A stretch of DNA of 64,000 nucleotides, taken from contig CM049315.1 in assembly GCA_026874595.1 (NCBI GenBank), positions 64,601,389 through 64,665,388 of the forward strand, written 5' to 3'. The notes beneath the pieces are model-generated. The model searched no databases and was not told where the DNA came from. It saw only the letters and a program-made list of their open reading frames with translations. Source of the DNA: Sipunculus nudus. Its lineage: Eukaryota > Annelida > Sipuncula > Golfingiida > Sipunculidae. Position 1 is the stretch's first letter. Each line of letters begins with the position of its first letter. Shown piece by piece: positions 32,481-44,682 of the stretch. The position numbers and the translations under genes are program-made.

Positions 32481-33239
32481 TTGACTGTTGAATTTAATAG
32501 GGTAGCATGTATATCACAAGTACAAAGAAGTACAAGCATCAATGAAACAAATATCACTCCTGAAATACTGGCATGGATTGCAGTAAAATAATTTTAGGTG
32601 TTTGATATGAATTCAAACCCATCTTGAGTTGCACAGATGTATGAAACCCAAAACAATTGTAGTTTGTACCACAAGTCTTGTAAATGATTTAGCTATCTGA
32701 AATGTATAAATATGCCCATTTTCTATCTGATATGGCAAACCCCTCTTGAAAAATAATCAGGGATATACATGGTGCAAAAATTATTGTAGGTAGCCCCATT
32801 GGTCTTGAATAGGATGAAGCTATCCTAAATGTAGAATTAAATAAATTTTCAGAATTATATAGCAAATTCTGCCTGAGAAATCAGCAGGGATATACACTAT
32901 GCAAAAATTAATATTTATTTATGTTCATATTGCTAGTCATTTCCTTTAATACAACATTTAGCTCACTTGAGAATTGAAGTTTTGCATATTGTATTTGTCA
33001 CAGATACTTATTTCATGATGAGTAATATAAATAAATTTTATAGATTACTTGAAACTTTTTTTTAAGCATGATAGATTGACAGTAATCTTATGTATAATTA
33101 CTTTAAAGTATTACTCATTGTAGGATCCAAATATGGGATAACTGATATCATATGCATTGATCAATTATATAATATGCTTTGATTTTTAGTCCATTGCATG
33201 CATTTGCATTGCTACAATGCATGCATATTGCATTAAGAG
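32481..33239. other. No gene seen
   Basis: AT-rich. Two diverged copies of a block of about 130 bp (GGGATATACA..TGCAAAAATTA near 32,760 and 32,885). Confidence 0.45.
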
Positions 33240-33605
33240 TGGTTTTAGGATTCCTTTCTTGCTTAAAAATATTTCTTGAGTAAGTAAATATTCCTTAAAC
33301 ATTTGGAAAAATATATGAATTTTCTTACCCCACTCCCAAATGACTTAAAACAAGAAAATATTTTTAAGAAACTATTCCTTATTTTAAGTCCAATTTTCTT
33401 ATTTAAGTTAAATTTCCTTGTTTGTTTCTTATTTAAGATAAATTTCCTTGTTTGTTTCCTAGGTCCTAGCAAGAAAATATTTCTAGTTTTTCAAGTAAAA
33501 TTTTCTAGATTATATTTAAGGAAATATTTCTTGCCTCACTCCCAAGGAAATTTTACTTATATAAAGTTTTTTTTTCTCATTATAAGAAAGTGATTTTTGG
33601 CAGTG
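33240..33605 (-). repeat. Right terminal region of the 8.3-kb element
   Basis: Reverse complement is similar to 25,285-25,520, with repeated CTTATTTAAG(T/A)TAAATTTCCTT words and the GGCAGTG terminus. Confidence 0.75.
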
Positions 33606-33607
33606 TA

Positions 33608-35755
33608 CTGACTTCACAATGACAATGACATTATTTTTTGCTGTAAAATAAGCATAGAGCAAGTGCCAGTGACAGTGACAATTGTGTTAAGCATAGCTCC
33701 TGTTAAGCATAGCGACAGTGACGGTCAGTGAAAGACAGTGACAATGGTGTTAAGCATAGCTGCATCCAGCAAGTGACTGTGAGAATGGGGCAAGGTTTAG
33801 TGCCAGTGACAGTGACAGTGACAATGGTGTAAAGCATATTGCCAGTGACAGTGACAATGGTTTTAGGTGTAGTTCCCATTGAGCATAGGGCCAGAGACAG
33901 TCAGTGACAGTGACAGGGACAATGGTGTTAAGCATAGCGCTAATGACAGTCAGTGACAGTGACAGTGGTGTTAAGCAAAGCACCATACAGCCAGTGACTG
34001 TGAGAATGGAGCAAGGTTAGTGCCAGTGACAGTGACAGTGACAGTGGTGTTAAGCAAAGCACCATACAGCCAGTGACTGTGAGGATGGAGCAAGGTTAGT
34101 GCCAGTGACAGTGACAGTAGGGTGACATTGGTGTTAAGCATAGCACGTGCAATCCAGCCAGTGACTGCGAAGATGGGGCAAGGTTTAGTGACAGTGACAG
34201 TGACAATGGTGTTAAGCATAGCTCTTGTTTAGTATTGCGCCAGTGACAGTGACAGTCAGTGACAGACAGTGACAATAGTGTTAAGCATAGCACAATCCAG
34301 CAAGTGACAGTGAGAATGGGGCAAGGTTTAGTAACAGTGACAGTGACAATGGTGTTAAGCATACCTCATACTAAAGTGACTGTGAGAATGGGGCAAGGTT
34401 TAGTGCCAGTGACAGTTATTGGCAGTGACAGTGACAATGGTGTTAAGCATACCTCATACTACAGTGACTGTGAGAATTGGGCAAGTTTTAGTGCCAGTGA
34501 CAGTGCCAGTGACAGTGACAATGGTGTTAAGCATACCTCATACTTCAGTGACTGTGAGAATGGGGCAAGTTTTAGTGACAGTGACAGTGACAATGGTGTT
34601 AAGCATAGTGACAGTGACAGTGACAATGGTGTTAAGCATACCTCATACTGCAGTGACTATGAGAATGGGGCAAGTTTTAGTGCCAGTGACAGTGACAGTG
34701 ACAGTGACAATGGTGTTAAGCATACCTTCAATTACAGTGACTGTGAGAATGGGGCAAGGTTTAGTGCCTGTGACAGTGACAGTGACAGTGACAATGTGTT
34801 AAGCATATAGCCAGTGACAGGGACAAAGGTGTTTAGCATAGCTCCTGTTAAGCATGGCACCAGTGACAGTGATGGTCAGTGACAGTAACAATAGTGTGAA
34901 GCATAGCTCCTGTTAAGCATTGCGCCAGTGACAGTGACAGTCAGTGACACACAGTGAAAATGGTGTTAAGCATAGTACAATCAAGCCAGTGACTGTGAGA
35001 ATTGGGCAAGGTTTAGTGCCAGTGACAGTGACCATTGTGTTAAACATAGCTCCTGTAAAGTATAGGGCCAGTGACAGTGACAGTGACAATGGTGTTAAGC
35101 ACAGCACCATCCAGCCAGTAACTGTGAGAATTGGGCAAGGTTAAGTGCCTGTGACAGTGACAGTGACAATGGTGTTAAGCATAGCTCCTGTTAAACATTA
35201 TAAGAGCCAGTGGCAGTTAGTGACAATGACAGTGACAATGGTGTTAAGCATAGCACTATCCAGCCAGTGACTGTTAGAATGGGGCAAGGTTTAGTGCCTG
35301 TGACAGTGACAGTGACAATGTGTTAAGCATAGCTCCTGTTAAGCATAGGGCCAGTGACAAGGTTATAGTGCCAGTGCCAGGGAGAGTGAATATGGTGTTA
35401 AATGTTTGTGAAGCACAAAGCCAGTGACAGTGACAATGGTGTTGAGCATACCGCCAGTGACGTTGACAGTGGTGTTAAACATACCGACAGTGACAATGAC
35501 AATGATGTTAAATATACCGCAAGTGACAGTGACTGTGACAATGTTGTTAAGCATAGAGCCGGTGACAGTGACAATGGTGTTAAATATACTGCCAGTGACA
35601 GAGACTGTGACAATGTTGTTAAGCATAGCGACAGTGACAGTGACAAAGGTGTTAAGCATAGCGACAGTGACAAAGGTGTTAAGCATAGCGCCAGTGACAG
35701 TGACAGTAACAGTCGTGTGTAGCATAGAGCCAAGGACAATGACAATGGTCTTTGT
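33608..35755 (+). repeat. GTGACA minisatellite, main array
   Basis: About 2.1 kb of higher-order units. (GTGACA)n-GTGACAATGGTGTTAAGCATA alternates with AGCCAGTGACTGTGAGAATGG and GGGCAAGGTTTAGTGCC. Both strands give long low-complexity frames (Ser-Asp or Val-Thr repeats) that are by-products of the 6-bp period. Confidence 0.95.
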
Positions 35756-35889
35756 TTTTTTTTCCAGCATGGCTTTTTCCTAAAACTGACCTATATTACA
35801 ATAACGCGAGTTGTTGTTACTCTAGTCCATCTCTGAACCCTTGTGTCCTATGTTAGACCTGATTGACGGACACTTATGTCCGTAAGTAT

Positions 35890-36489
35890 TCATATGTATA
35901 GGATTTGCCAGTATTTGTCCACTTGACGAGTGATTTGTGACTCACCTAGTGGACAATTACGAGACGCGAACATGCAAAAACAGTCGTTATCAGTTGTCAA
36001 GATGCAAATACAAGTTGCCACGTTATCACTTGAAGAGTGATTTGCACCTCGTTTGGAGGTCAATAACAAGTTGCTAACATGTATAAACGAGCCGGAAGAA
36101 GTCGTCAAGATCCAAATATGAGTTACCACATGACAAGTTCTGCTTGTCATGTGGTCAATAGTGACTCTTCATTTCTTATTAACGAGTCGCAAAAATGTTA
36201 AAACGAGTCGGAACCCGTCGACAAGATGAAAATACGATTGACCACATTAAGAGTACTGCTTGTCGAGTGGTCAATAACGACCTGTCATTTCGTATTTACG
36301 AGTCACAAACGTCTATAAACGAGTAAAAAATAGTCTCATGAAGTGGTTATAGTAGCGACTTGCTAAAAGAGTCTTCAGTACACAGAAGAATCGCCAGTAT
36401 ACAGATTTGAGTCCATGCATGATTTTAACAAGAAAAAAAAAATGATATTGTAGATTGTATTGTGATCAACAGCAAGTCGTTATGTATTA
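35890..36489 (-). repeat. Long inverted repeat, right arm
   Basis: Reverse complement of 17,090-17,650, including the outer end (AATAATACATAACGACTTGCTGTTG). The outer end abuts a family D element at 36,490. No obvious target duplication with the left arm. Confidence 0.85.
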
Positions 36490-37396
36490 TTAGCTCAGCT
36501 GACTATAAGTCATCTGAGCTATAGTTGTGGTCCTTAGTCTGTCATCCATCCGGCCGTCCGTTTGTTAACAGGGCATGTTTTGTAACTGTTGGACCTATGA
36601 ATCCAAAATTTTGCATACAGTTAGATGTCCCCAAATCTCCTACCATACCGAAAATGGGGTCACTAGGACTTCGTTCCTTGGAAATATTAAGGAAAAACCT
36701 CTGTTTTCCATAAAAAATCCATTGTTACACTTCAAGGCTGCCTAATATCGAAACCACTGGTCTGTTTTTTATTATATTTAGTATTCATATTCTTCCATAC
36801 ATTTTCTATTAACATACCAAAAATTAGGTCAGTTTTAAGAATTGTTTTGAAGTTATCGGTCCAAATATAATGCAATTTTGAAAAATCAGGAAATATATTT
36901 ACTCACTTAATATGAGAAATGCTGAAGCTGGAGACTTTTTTTCAAGGATATAACTTTATTAAATCAAGATTCAAATGTAAACCCAATTTTGCCAATTTTT
37001 TTAGTTATTAGCATAAATAAAAAATTAATACCTTAAATTTTGTCCAACTTTGGCTACGACACGTTTTTTCCCTGTAAGCACTGTTGATTTAATTTTCACA
37101 GCATATATACATAAGGATTTAATCTTTTAAAATATGTAATTTCAAAGGGATTGATTGAAAAGAGAAGCAAAAGAGAAGCTTTTATTCAAGTTTTCATTCA
37201 CCATGTCAAGTGTTGTTTACATCAGGCCCACCTAGTAGTACAGCCTTCACTTGTAAATTTTTGTAACCCTCTCCAGGCAGCTTGCCTTGGCTCAGGTTGG
37301 CCACAACTAGCAGGCTTCCCCTCTGCTCTGCACTCTCGCCCCCCCCCCCCCCCATCCCCCAGCTGGTGCACAAACTAGATGAATTTTATAATTGCA
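36490..37396 (+). mobile_element. HINE-like family D, 5'-complete copy
   Basis: Begins TTAGCTCAGCTGACTATAAG and CATCTGAGCTATAG, a subterminal palindrome, then CCATCC/GTCCGT-rich sequence. Runs into HINE A at 37,397. C tract at 37,341-37,353. Confidence 0.7.
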
Positions 37397-40300
37397 TCCC
37401 CAGACAAAGTCGGGGGATACTATGTTTTCATGCCGGTCCCCCCGCGGCGGCGGCATATAAATCTTGTTGGCGCGATAACTCAAAAAATATTTCATGGATC
37501 TTTACCAAACTTGGTATATGTATAGATATTGGTAAGAGGACGACGCCTATTTAAAATGAGGTCATGACCTTGACTAGGAGAGTGTCCTTAGGTCCAAGTT
37601 TGTGGAAAATCACACAAATTCTTAAATATCTCAAGAAATCTTGCATGGATTGATCCCAAAATTTAAGTTGATGGAAGATCATGGATAGGGTTGTCATGTT
37701 CCAGAAACTGGTGGTGCCATCTATTATTCTTTCCTTGTTTTCGTGCCGTTTAATACGGGTCCAAAAATTTCTCCTTGACAGAACTGTGAGCATTATAAGT
37801 CAAAAACTAATGGACAGATTTTTTTATGCCCCCGCCACAAAGTTGCCGGGGCATATAGTTTTACCCATGTCCGTCATTCCGTCCTTCCGTCATTCCGAAA
37901 TGAAACAGTTGTACGGACTTTTTTTCGCAATGCCTGCAGATATTGGCCTGATTTTTGGTGTGTGGGCAGATATAGACCAGTTACAGATCGAGTTTGCATT
38001 TCGTCCCGGTTGACCTACTTTTGACCGTTTTACGGCTCCTAAACTTAGAAAATTTCATGAAAAATAGAAATATTCATGACAGATACACATGTACGGACTT
38101 TTTTTAGCAATGCCTGCAGATATTGGCCTGATTTTTGGTGTGTGAGCAGATATAGACCAGTTACAGATCGAGTTCGCGTTTCGTCCTGGTTGACCTACTT
38201 TTGATCGTTTTACGGCTCCTAAACTTAGAAAATTTCATGAAAAATAGAAATATTCATGACAGATACACATGTACGGACTTTTTTTTCGCAATGCCTTCAG
38301 ATATTGGCCTGACTTTTAGTGTGTGAGCAGATATAGACCAGTTACAGATCGAGTTCACGTTTCGTCCTGGTTGACCTACTTTTGACCGTTTTACGGCTCC
38401 TAAACTTAGAAAATTTCATGAAAAATAGAAATATTCATGACAGATACACATGTACGGACTTTTTTTCGCAATGCCTGCAGATATTGGCCTTATTTTTGGT
38501 GTGTGAGCAGATATAGACCAGTTACAGATCGAGTTCGCATTTCGTCCTGGTTGACCTACTTTTGACCGTTTTACGGCTCCTGAACATAGAAAATTTCATG
38601 AAAAATATGAAATTTCATGACAAATACACATGTACGTTTTTTTTTTCTCAGTGCCTGCAGATATTGGCCTGATTTTTGGTGTGTGGACAGATATAGACCA
38701 GTTACAGATCGAGTTCGCGTTTCGTCCTGGTTGACCTACTTTTGACCATTTTACGGCTCCTAACCTAAGAAATTTTCATGAAAAATAGAAATATTCATGA
38801 CAGATACACATGTACGGACTTTTTTTCGCAATGCCTGCAGATATTGGCCTAATTTTTGGTGTGTCGGCAGATATAGACCAGTTACAGATTGAGTTCGCGT
38901 TTCGTCCCGGTTGACTTACTTTGGACCGTTTTACAGCTCCTGAACATAGAAAATTTCATGAAAAATATGAAATTTCATGACAAATACACATGTACAGACG
39001 TTTTTTTGCAATGCCTGCAGATATTGGCCTGAATTTTGGTGTGTCAGCAGATATAGACCAGTTACAGATCGAGTTCGCGTATCGTCCCGGTTGACTTACT
39101 TTGGACCGTTTTACAGCTCCTGAACATAGAAAATTTCATGAAAAATATGAAATTTCATGACAAATACACATGTACAGACGTTTTTTTGCAATGCCTGCAG
39201 ATATTGGCCTGAATTTTGGTGTGTCAGCAGATATTGACCAGTTACAGATGGAGTTCACGTTTTGTCCCAGTTGACCTATTTTTGACCGTTTGACGGTGCT
39301 CTAACATAGAAATTTTCATAAAAAAGTGCACATGTATGGACTTTTTTTCGCAGTGCCTGCAGATATGGGCCTGATTTTTGGTGTGTAGGCAGATAATGAC
39401 CAGTTACAGATCGAGTTCTTGTTTTGTCTCAGTTGACCTACTTTTGACCATTTGACTGCTCCTGAACATAGAAAGTTTCATGAAAAATATAAATTTTCAT
39501 AACAAATGCATATGTACTGACTTTTTTTCCTCAATGCATGCAGATACCACCCTGATTTTTTTTGTGTGGGCAGATAATGACAGTTACAGATCGAGTTTGC
39601 GTTTCATCCTTGTTGACCTACTTCTGATTGTTTTACGGATCCTAAACATAGAAAATTTCATGAAAGACAGAAATTTTTATGGAAAATGCACATGTATGGA
39701 CTTTTTTTCACAATGCCTGCATATACTGGCATGATTTTTGGTGTGTTGCTTGATAATGACCCGTTACAAATCGAGTTTGCATTTTGCCCTTGTTGACCTA
39801 CTTTTGACCATACGACACCTCCTGAACTTAAAAAATTTTCCAAATTTTACAAATGTTTCTAATTTGCCCAAGGCGGGGGCATTCAGGTCGTTCCGACACA
39901 TCTAGTTTATATTATGCATATGCATAGATATGGGTTATGGGATGATGTTTATTTAAATTGGGGTCATGACTGTTTCTATGAGAGTGGCCTTGACCTTGAA
40001 TATTGCCATATATGGTAAAAATCACACAAAATCATTAATTTCTCAAATAGGGATGCATGGATTGGTCCAAAAATCAACTTGACCAAAGATCTTGGATAGT
40101 GTTGTCATGTACCGGAAACTGATAGCGCCACCTGTTATTCTTTTGTTTTTGTGCCGTTTAATACCCCATAATTGCCACTTAACAGTACTGTGAGCATTAT
40201 AAGTCAAAAACTAATGGACAGATTTCTTTCATACTATGCATATACATAGACATGGGTTAGGAGATGATGTATATTGAAATTGGGGTCATGACCTTTTCTA

Positions 40301-40432
40301 TGAGAGTGACCTTTTCTATGAGTGTGGTCTGATATTAATTGTTGCTGAAGATGGGAGGCCTATTCTTAAAGGGGGGGGGGGGATTAATTGTCTGGGGATA
40401 CTATGGCACCTGCGGTGCCAAGAAATGTCTAG
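37397..40432 (+). mobile_element. Helentron/HINE-like element, family A
   Basis: A|TCCCCAGACAAAG at the 5' end. Near the 3' end come the inverted TTGTCTGGGGATAC (40,388-40,401), a hairpin GGCACC-TGC-GGTGCC (40,406-40,420) and CTAG|T (40,429-40,432). This asymmetric arrangement (5' end paired with a 3' subterminal repeat, then hairpin, then CTRR) is that of Helentrons and their non-autonomous HINEs. No Rep/helicase is present, so it is non-autonomous. Contains nested element C. Confidence 0.8.
37827..39905 (+). mobile_element. Helentron/HINE-like element, family C, nested in A
   Basis: A|TGCCCCCGCC at the 5' end, inverted GGCGGGGGCAT (39,872-39,882), short GTCG-TTC-CGAC hairpin, CTAG|T (39,902-39,905). 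The core is an array of 11 tandem units of about 180 bp starting TGTACGGACTTTTTTTCGC, spaced 178-182 bp from about 37,911 to 39,850. A paralogous host stretch at 40,199-40,235 shows the uninterrupted site, to within a few bases. Confidence 0.85.
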
Positions 40433-41385
40433 TTTTCTGTATTTGATTCATTCCTATTCTAGGCTGTGCTACATTTTACATTTTGTATTTCACCACCAGG
40501 GTAACAATGATTATAGTGCACATTTAATTGTGCTCACAAAATGATGTATTGCTATGTGAAAGTGTGGATGTTCATCAGATAAGTAATTCTTTACTTCAGA
40601 AGAGTAAAAACTTCACCAGGTGTGAAATTGACTATTAATTCCAGTAAAAAATATAGTTGAGATAGTTATTAGCACAATGCTGTTGTTTGTCCCTCATTCA
40701 TCTAACAGTGTGTATACTTTATTTGAAAAGATTATTTTATTTTATCAGATTTACTGAATCTTTTATTTCAGTGAATAAAATTAAGCATTTACTGAAAACT
40801 CAAATGTACAAAACTTTTTAACAGTGATTCAAGGAATAATCTTGAAGATACTATGTTTCGGCATTATTTTCTTTTAAATGCAGTTTAAACATTTGTGATT
40901 TAAATATAATAAAATATATGTGTATGCATAATATGACCGGATATGAGCTACACTCTGGATAAATGATTGCAACTTAGAATTCTGATATTTTAACTTATAT
41001 TTTCAGATTTTTGTTATTGCAAATTTATAAAACTTGTAAATAAAAAAAAGTGAATATGATAAAAACTGTTAATGGAAAAAGTGGATATGATAAAAAATAG
41101 GTTTAAATATAAACTAAGATGCATTATACCCTTGAAAGTTAAATAAAGGTGTTAGTCCTCTCTGTCCACTTGCCTGTCCATCTGTAAATTTTTCATATGC
41201 ATCACAGTATCTCATAAATTTTACTGTTTTTCTTCATGACATTCTTGTCAGAGTATTAGTTTTGCAATCATATATTTAAAACTTTACTATAACCAAGTAG
41301 GAGGGCCCCTCTTAGCTTCTCATATGCTTGTATATATGAAAAACCTTACAACGGAATATTTGCATTTGCAAAAATTTCAAACTTC
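40433..41385. other. No gene seen
   Basis: AT-rich unique sequence without supported ORFs. Confidence 0.5.
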
Positions 41386-41788
41386 AGCTGAGCGCCATTA
41401 CCCATGGGTCCCTTGTTTAAAATATTAGCAAAAATTAAAAATTTGTACCTTAAATTTTGCCCAATTTGACCATGGCACGTTTTTTGCTGTAACTGCTGTG
41501 GATTTAATTTTTACAGCATGTTATTGTTAGCATTTCTTATGTCAACTCCAAAAATTTGAATCCAGTTGATCAAAAACTGTAGATTTTATTCAATTTTTTA
41601 TGCACCATGTCACATATTGTTTACATCAAGCTTGTGTTATGTAGTTTGCTAGAGTTCAGCTCCCCAGCTTCAGCTCTCAGTTCCTAAAATTTGGCATACA
41701 GTTAGATGTCTCCTAAATCCCCTACCATGCCAAGAATTTGGTCACTAAGACTAAATTCCTTCGAGATATTAATGAAAATCATCATTTT
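41386..41788 (+). repeat. Family D 3' end and partial copy
   Basis: CAGCTGAGCGCC, then the perfect hairpin ACCCATGGGT and CCCTTG|TT (41,388-41,417), a clean 3' terminus of family D. Further internal family D sequence follows to 41,788. Confidence 0.7.
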
Positions 41789-42560
41789 TAGCTCAGCTGA
41801 CTGTAAGTCACCTGAGCTATAGCGATCACTCTTTGTCCGTTGTCCATCCAGCCATCCGGCTGTCTGTCCGTAAACAAGGCATAAATCGTAACCACTGAAC
41901 CTTAAATATATTCTAGCTTTACATCCAGAGAGGTCCATGAAAATATCCTTGGAAACCTGGAATTAGGTCTCTTGGTACCCATATTCTTCAAGCTATGGGG
42001 CTCCCAAATATCCCCGAGAATAATGAAAAATTTGATACCATGATTCTCTGCATGGATATTGATCATGGATTGTTTCATCAGTTTCTGCAGACTGGTGGCG
42101 CCACCTGTATTTTTGGATTTTTTACAATTTTTTTCTCTATTTTGAGACTGTAAAAAATGCCGTCATCTGTTAACAGGGCACAAATCGTAAACACTGGACC
42201 TGTAATCTTCTAAATTAACATCCAGATAGTTCCATGAAAAACCTTCTTGAAAACCTAGAATTAGGTCTCTTTTACCCATATTCTTCAAGCTATGGGGCTT
42301 CAAATTACCCCCTAGAATAATGAAAAATTTGATACTATGATTCTCTGCATGGATATTGATCATGGAGTGTTTTATCATTTTCTGCAGACTGGTGGCGCAA
42401 CCTGTGTTTTTGGATTTTTTACGATTTTTTACAAATCCACAAATTCTTTTCCGGACGATAACTCCAGTTAGGTTTGACGGATTGAATTCAAACCTGAAAT
42501 ATATATTAACCATCAATTATGGAAGATCTCTATTGATTTTGGGGTCTTGAGGTCAAAGAT
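41789..42560 (+). mobile_element. Family D copy with a tandem block of about 290 bp
   Basis: Begins TTTAGCTCAGCTGACTGTAAG. A block containing CTTCAAGCTATGGGGCT and CTGCAGACTGGTGGCGC occurs twice (about 41,880-42,170 and 42,175-42,480). The 117-codon minus frame at 42,163-42,516 lies in this repeat and is not considered a gene. Confidence 0.65.
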
Positions 42561-43829
42561 CAAAAAAATTATTCACAGTTTGGTGTTAAATTTTAGGTCC
42601 CTCTTTCAGCAGGGCAGAAATCATAATTGTAACCATAATTGTTTGTTCCACCTTAACAGTAGGACAGGTCCTCATGTCAACAGCAACATGATATATGGTC
42701 ATAGTCAGCCATTTTTCTGTAAGTTATGCGGTAAAAACCATTACTGAACACCTAGTAAGGTTGCACTCTCTTAGCAAATATGCATGCAAAATGACACACA
42801 TTGTTAACACAATAACTCATAAAAAGTATTTCATATAAGGTCCCCAGACTCAGGACCTTTTGATAACTACATCATGTTTGAAGATGGGTGATCTTGATGG
42901 ATTTTCAAGGTCACAGAGGTGATAATGCTAAAATGATGTTAACCAAATAGCTCACAAACAATTTGATTAACACTCACTGAACTTGTACCAGTAATGTTTG
43001 TTATGAAGGGCTAGGTCAAATGATGTTAATGCAATAACCGGCAAAGAATTTGATGAACAAATAAATTCGTTTCTGCATATTAACTCCCCTAAAATATGAT
43101 GGATAGGATTCAAACATAAGCTGTATCACCAATGGCCTAAGGGAGAAGCTTTTTGATATTTTGGTCAGAAGGAAAAAACAAGTAATACAGAGTTTGGTGT
43201 TCAGTTGCTGGTGTCTCCTTCAGCAGGCCAGAAATGGATGAATCTTTTTTCGAGTCACTCATGTACAGCAGCATTTCATTTTCACAGCATATTTGGTACA
43301 GACAATTTGAAGATTCCCCAGAAAAGGATACACCGGCCCAACACTCCACAGTGGCTCTCATTTAGACCATGTTTGAACAAATCTATCTCCACTTCCAACA
43401 TCTCAAGGAATTTGGACCTATTATAGTGACCATCAACAAATTTACATTGATATTCATATGTAGCAATTCTAGACATCACAGCGCATCTGTAGACCCAAGC
43501 CCAAGAACAGCTGAATCTCAGTTCAAGAGAATGACCATTTTATCACTACTTACCAACAGCTGACACAGCCCAGCCAAGACTTCAACCAAGAATAATTGGC
43601 ACAGGTAATACAGAAATACAGAAACTAAAAATGCATGCAGTTCTTTTCTATCATTATTTTGATAGCTTTGAACATTTTCACTTTACCATATCTTTTCTTC
43701 CAGTTTATACATGTCAGCTGTTCTTTAAAGGTTCTTTAATTTTCAAATATCACTCTTTCAGCCCATGCTACCAAAGTACAAATTAACAGTACTTCAATTT
43801 ATAATGACTGCATCTTTTGCAGTCCTTTC
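42561..43829. other. No supported gene; small opposing frames
   Basis: Around 43,137-43,563 several frames of 64-74 codons overlap on both strands in GC-richer, non-repeat sequence. None has a recognised motif, so an exon here is possible but unsupported. Confidence 0.35.
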
Positions 43830-44103
43830 GTTCCTTCAAGATTTTAAGGAAAAACCTTTGTTTTCCATTAAAACCAATTGTTACAGTTCATGACTGCCTT
43901 ATATCAAAAGAACTGATCTGAATTTGATCATGGTAAATACACTTATTTTCCCATACATTTCCTATGTACATACAAAAAATTAGGTCAGTATTGCGTAATT
44001 TGTTGAATTTACGGGCCCAAACATAATGCACCTTGTAAAAAATCAGGAAATGTATTTACTGACTTAACATAAGAATTGATGAAGCTAGAGATTTTTTTTA
44101 GGG
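43830..44103 (+). repeat. Family D interior fragment
   Basis: Same block order as in 36,660-36,950 and 51,780-52,020. Confidence 0.65.
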
Positions 44104-44640
44104 ATATACCGTATTTGACGTAATAAGCACCCCTCCTGTAATAAGTGCTCCCCCCCCCTTTTTCACTTTAAGAAAACCAAGGGATGAGGCATCCTAACCT
44201 CACTTTTCTCCCAGCCAATTTAACATGGGGCAACGTAATGCTTTCATTTCTCCCCTCAAAGCTTATAAGTTAGTGCCAGATTTTATTCTATCTCCGATAG
44301 ACTTTATCATTTAATATTATTACCAGTAGTCAAGTGTGTCATAGGTAACATTGACTGTGTCCATGAAGGCCGACCCTGCAGATGGCCATGCTGATTGGGT
44401 GACCTGAATTCAGGTATGTGGATGTATTATGCAATGAAATATATATACTAACCGTATTTGCTCATGTACAGGACAATAAATTTTATCCTAAAAATATTTG
44501 GCAAAGAAGGGCGGCTGTCTTATATACGGGTACAAGATTTTTAAGCGTCCTCAGGGCCACCAAGGATAATTTATGGCAATCAGCATTATTATGTCGGTCG
44601 AACTGGACGGTGTGAATATCGGAGATCGTGTCCGTATGGA
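44104..44640. repeat. Possible MITE pair with ACCGTATTTG ends
   Basis: ACCGTATTTGACGTAATAAGC at 44,108 and ACCGTATTTGCTCATGTAC at 44,451, with TATACGGGTA at 44,523. The repeated terminal word suggests one or two small elements, but boundaries are unclear. Confidence 0.4.
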
Positions 44641-44682
44641 AGAATATACACTCAATAAAGAACATTACAATGCTTTGTTTTT

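Larger units (their letters stand above)
25285..33605. mobile_element. 8.3-kb insertion with CACTGCCAAAA inverted ends and TA duplication
   Basis: Left end CACTGCCAAAATTA... at 25,285; right end ...TTTTTGGCAGTG at 33,605; TA flanks both (25,283-25,284 and 33,606-33,607). The first 200-350 bp of each end share AAGTAAAATTT, AAGGAAATATT and TTTCTTAT words in inverted orientation. Both outer flanks are the same GTGACA minisatellite, so this is an insertion into that array. No transposase ORF survives inside. The TA duplication fits Tc1/mariner-like or other TA-specific elements; superfamily not assigned. Confidence 0.75.

Noticed and set aside
34259-34810. 183-codon frame rich in SDSDNGVKH (and the opposite-strand V-T repeats)
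   Set aside because: It follows from the 6-bp period of the GTGACA minisatellite; all frames on both strands are open in places, so it is not evidence of a gene.
17090-36489. Polinton/Maverick (giant DNA transposon) between the long inverted repeats
   Set aside because: No protein-primed DNA polymerase, retroviral-type integrase, ATPase or capsid gene is seen in the 18 kb; only the geometry fits.
42163-42516. 117-codon minus-strand frame
   Set aside because: Entirely inside a tandemly duplicated block of family D; the second block copy does not keep the frame.
43282-43479. Minus-strand 65-codon frame that looks protein-like
   Set aside because: Overlaps plus-strand frames of equal length, has no recognised motif and no clear splice sites; left as unsupported.
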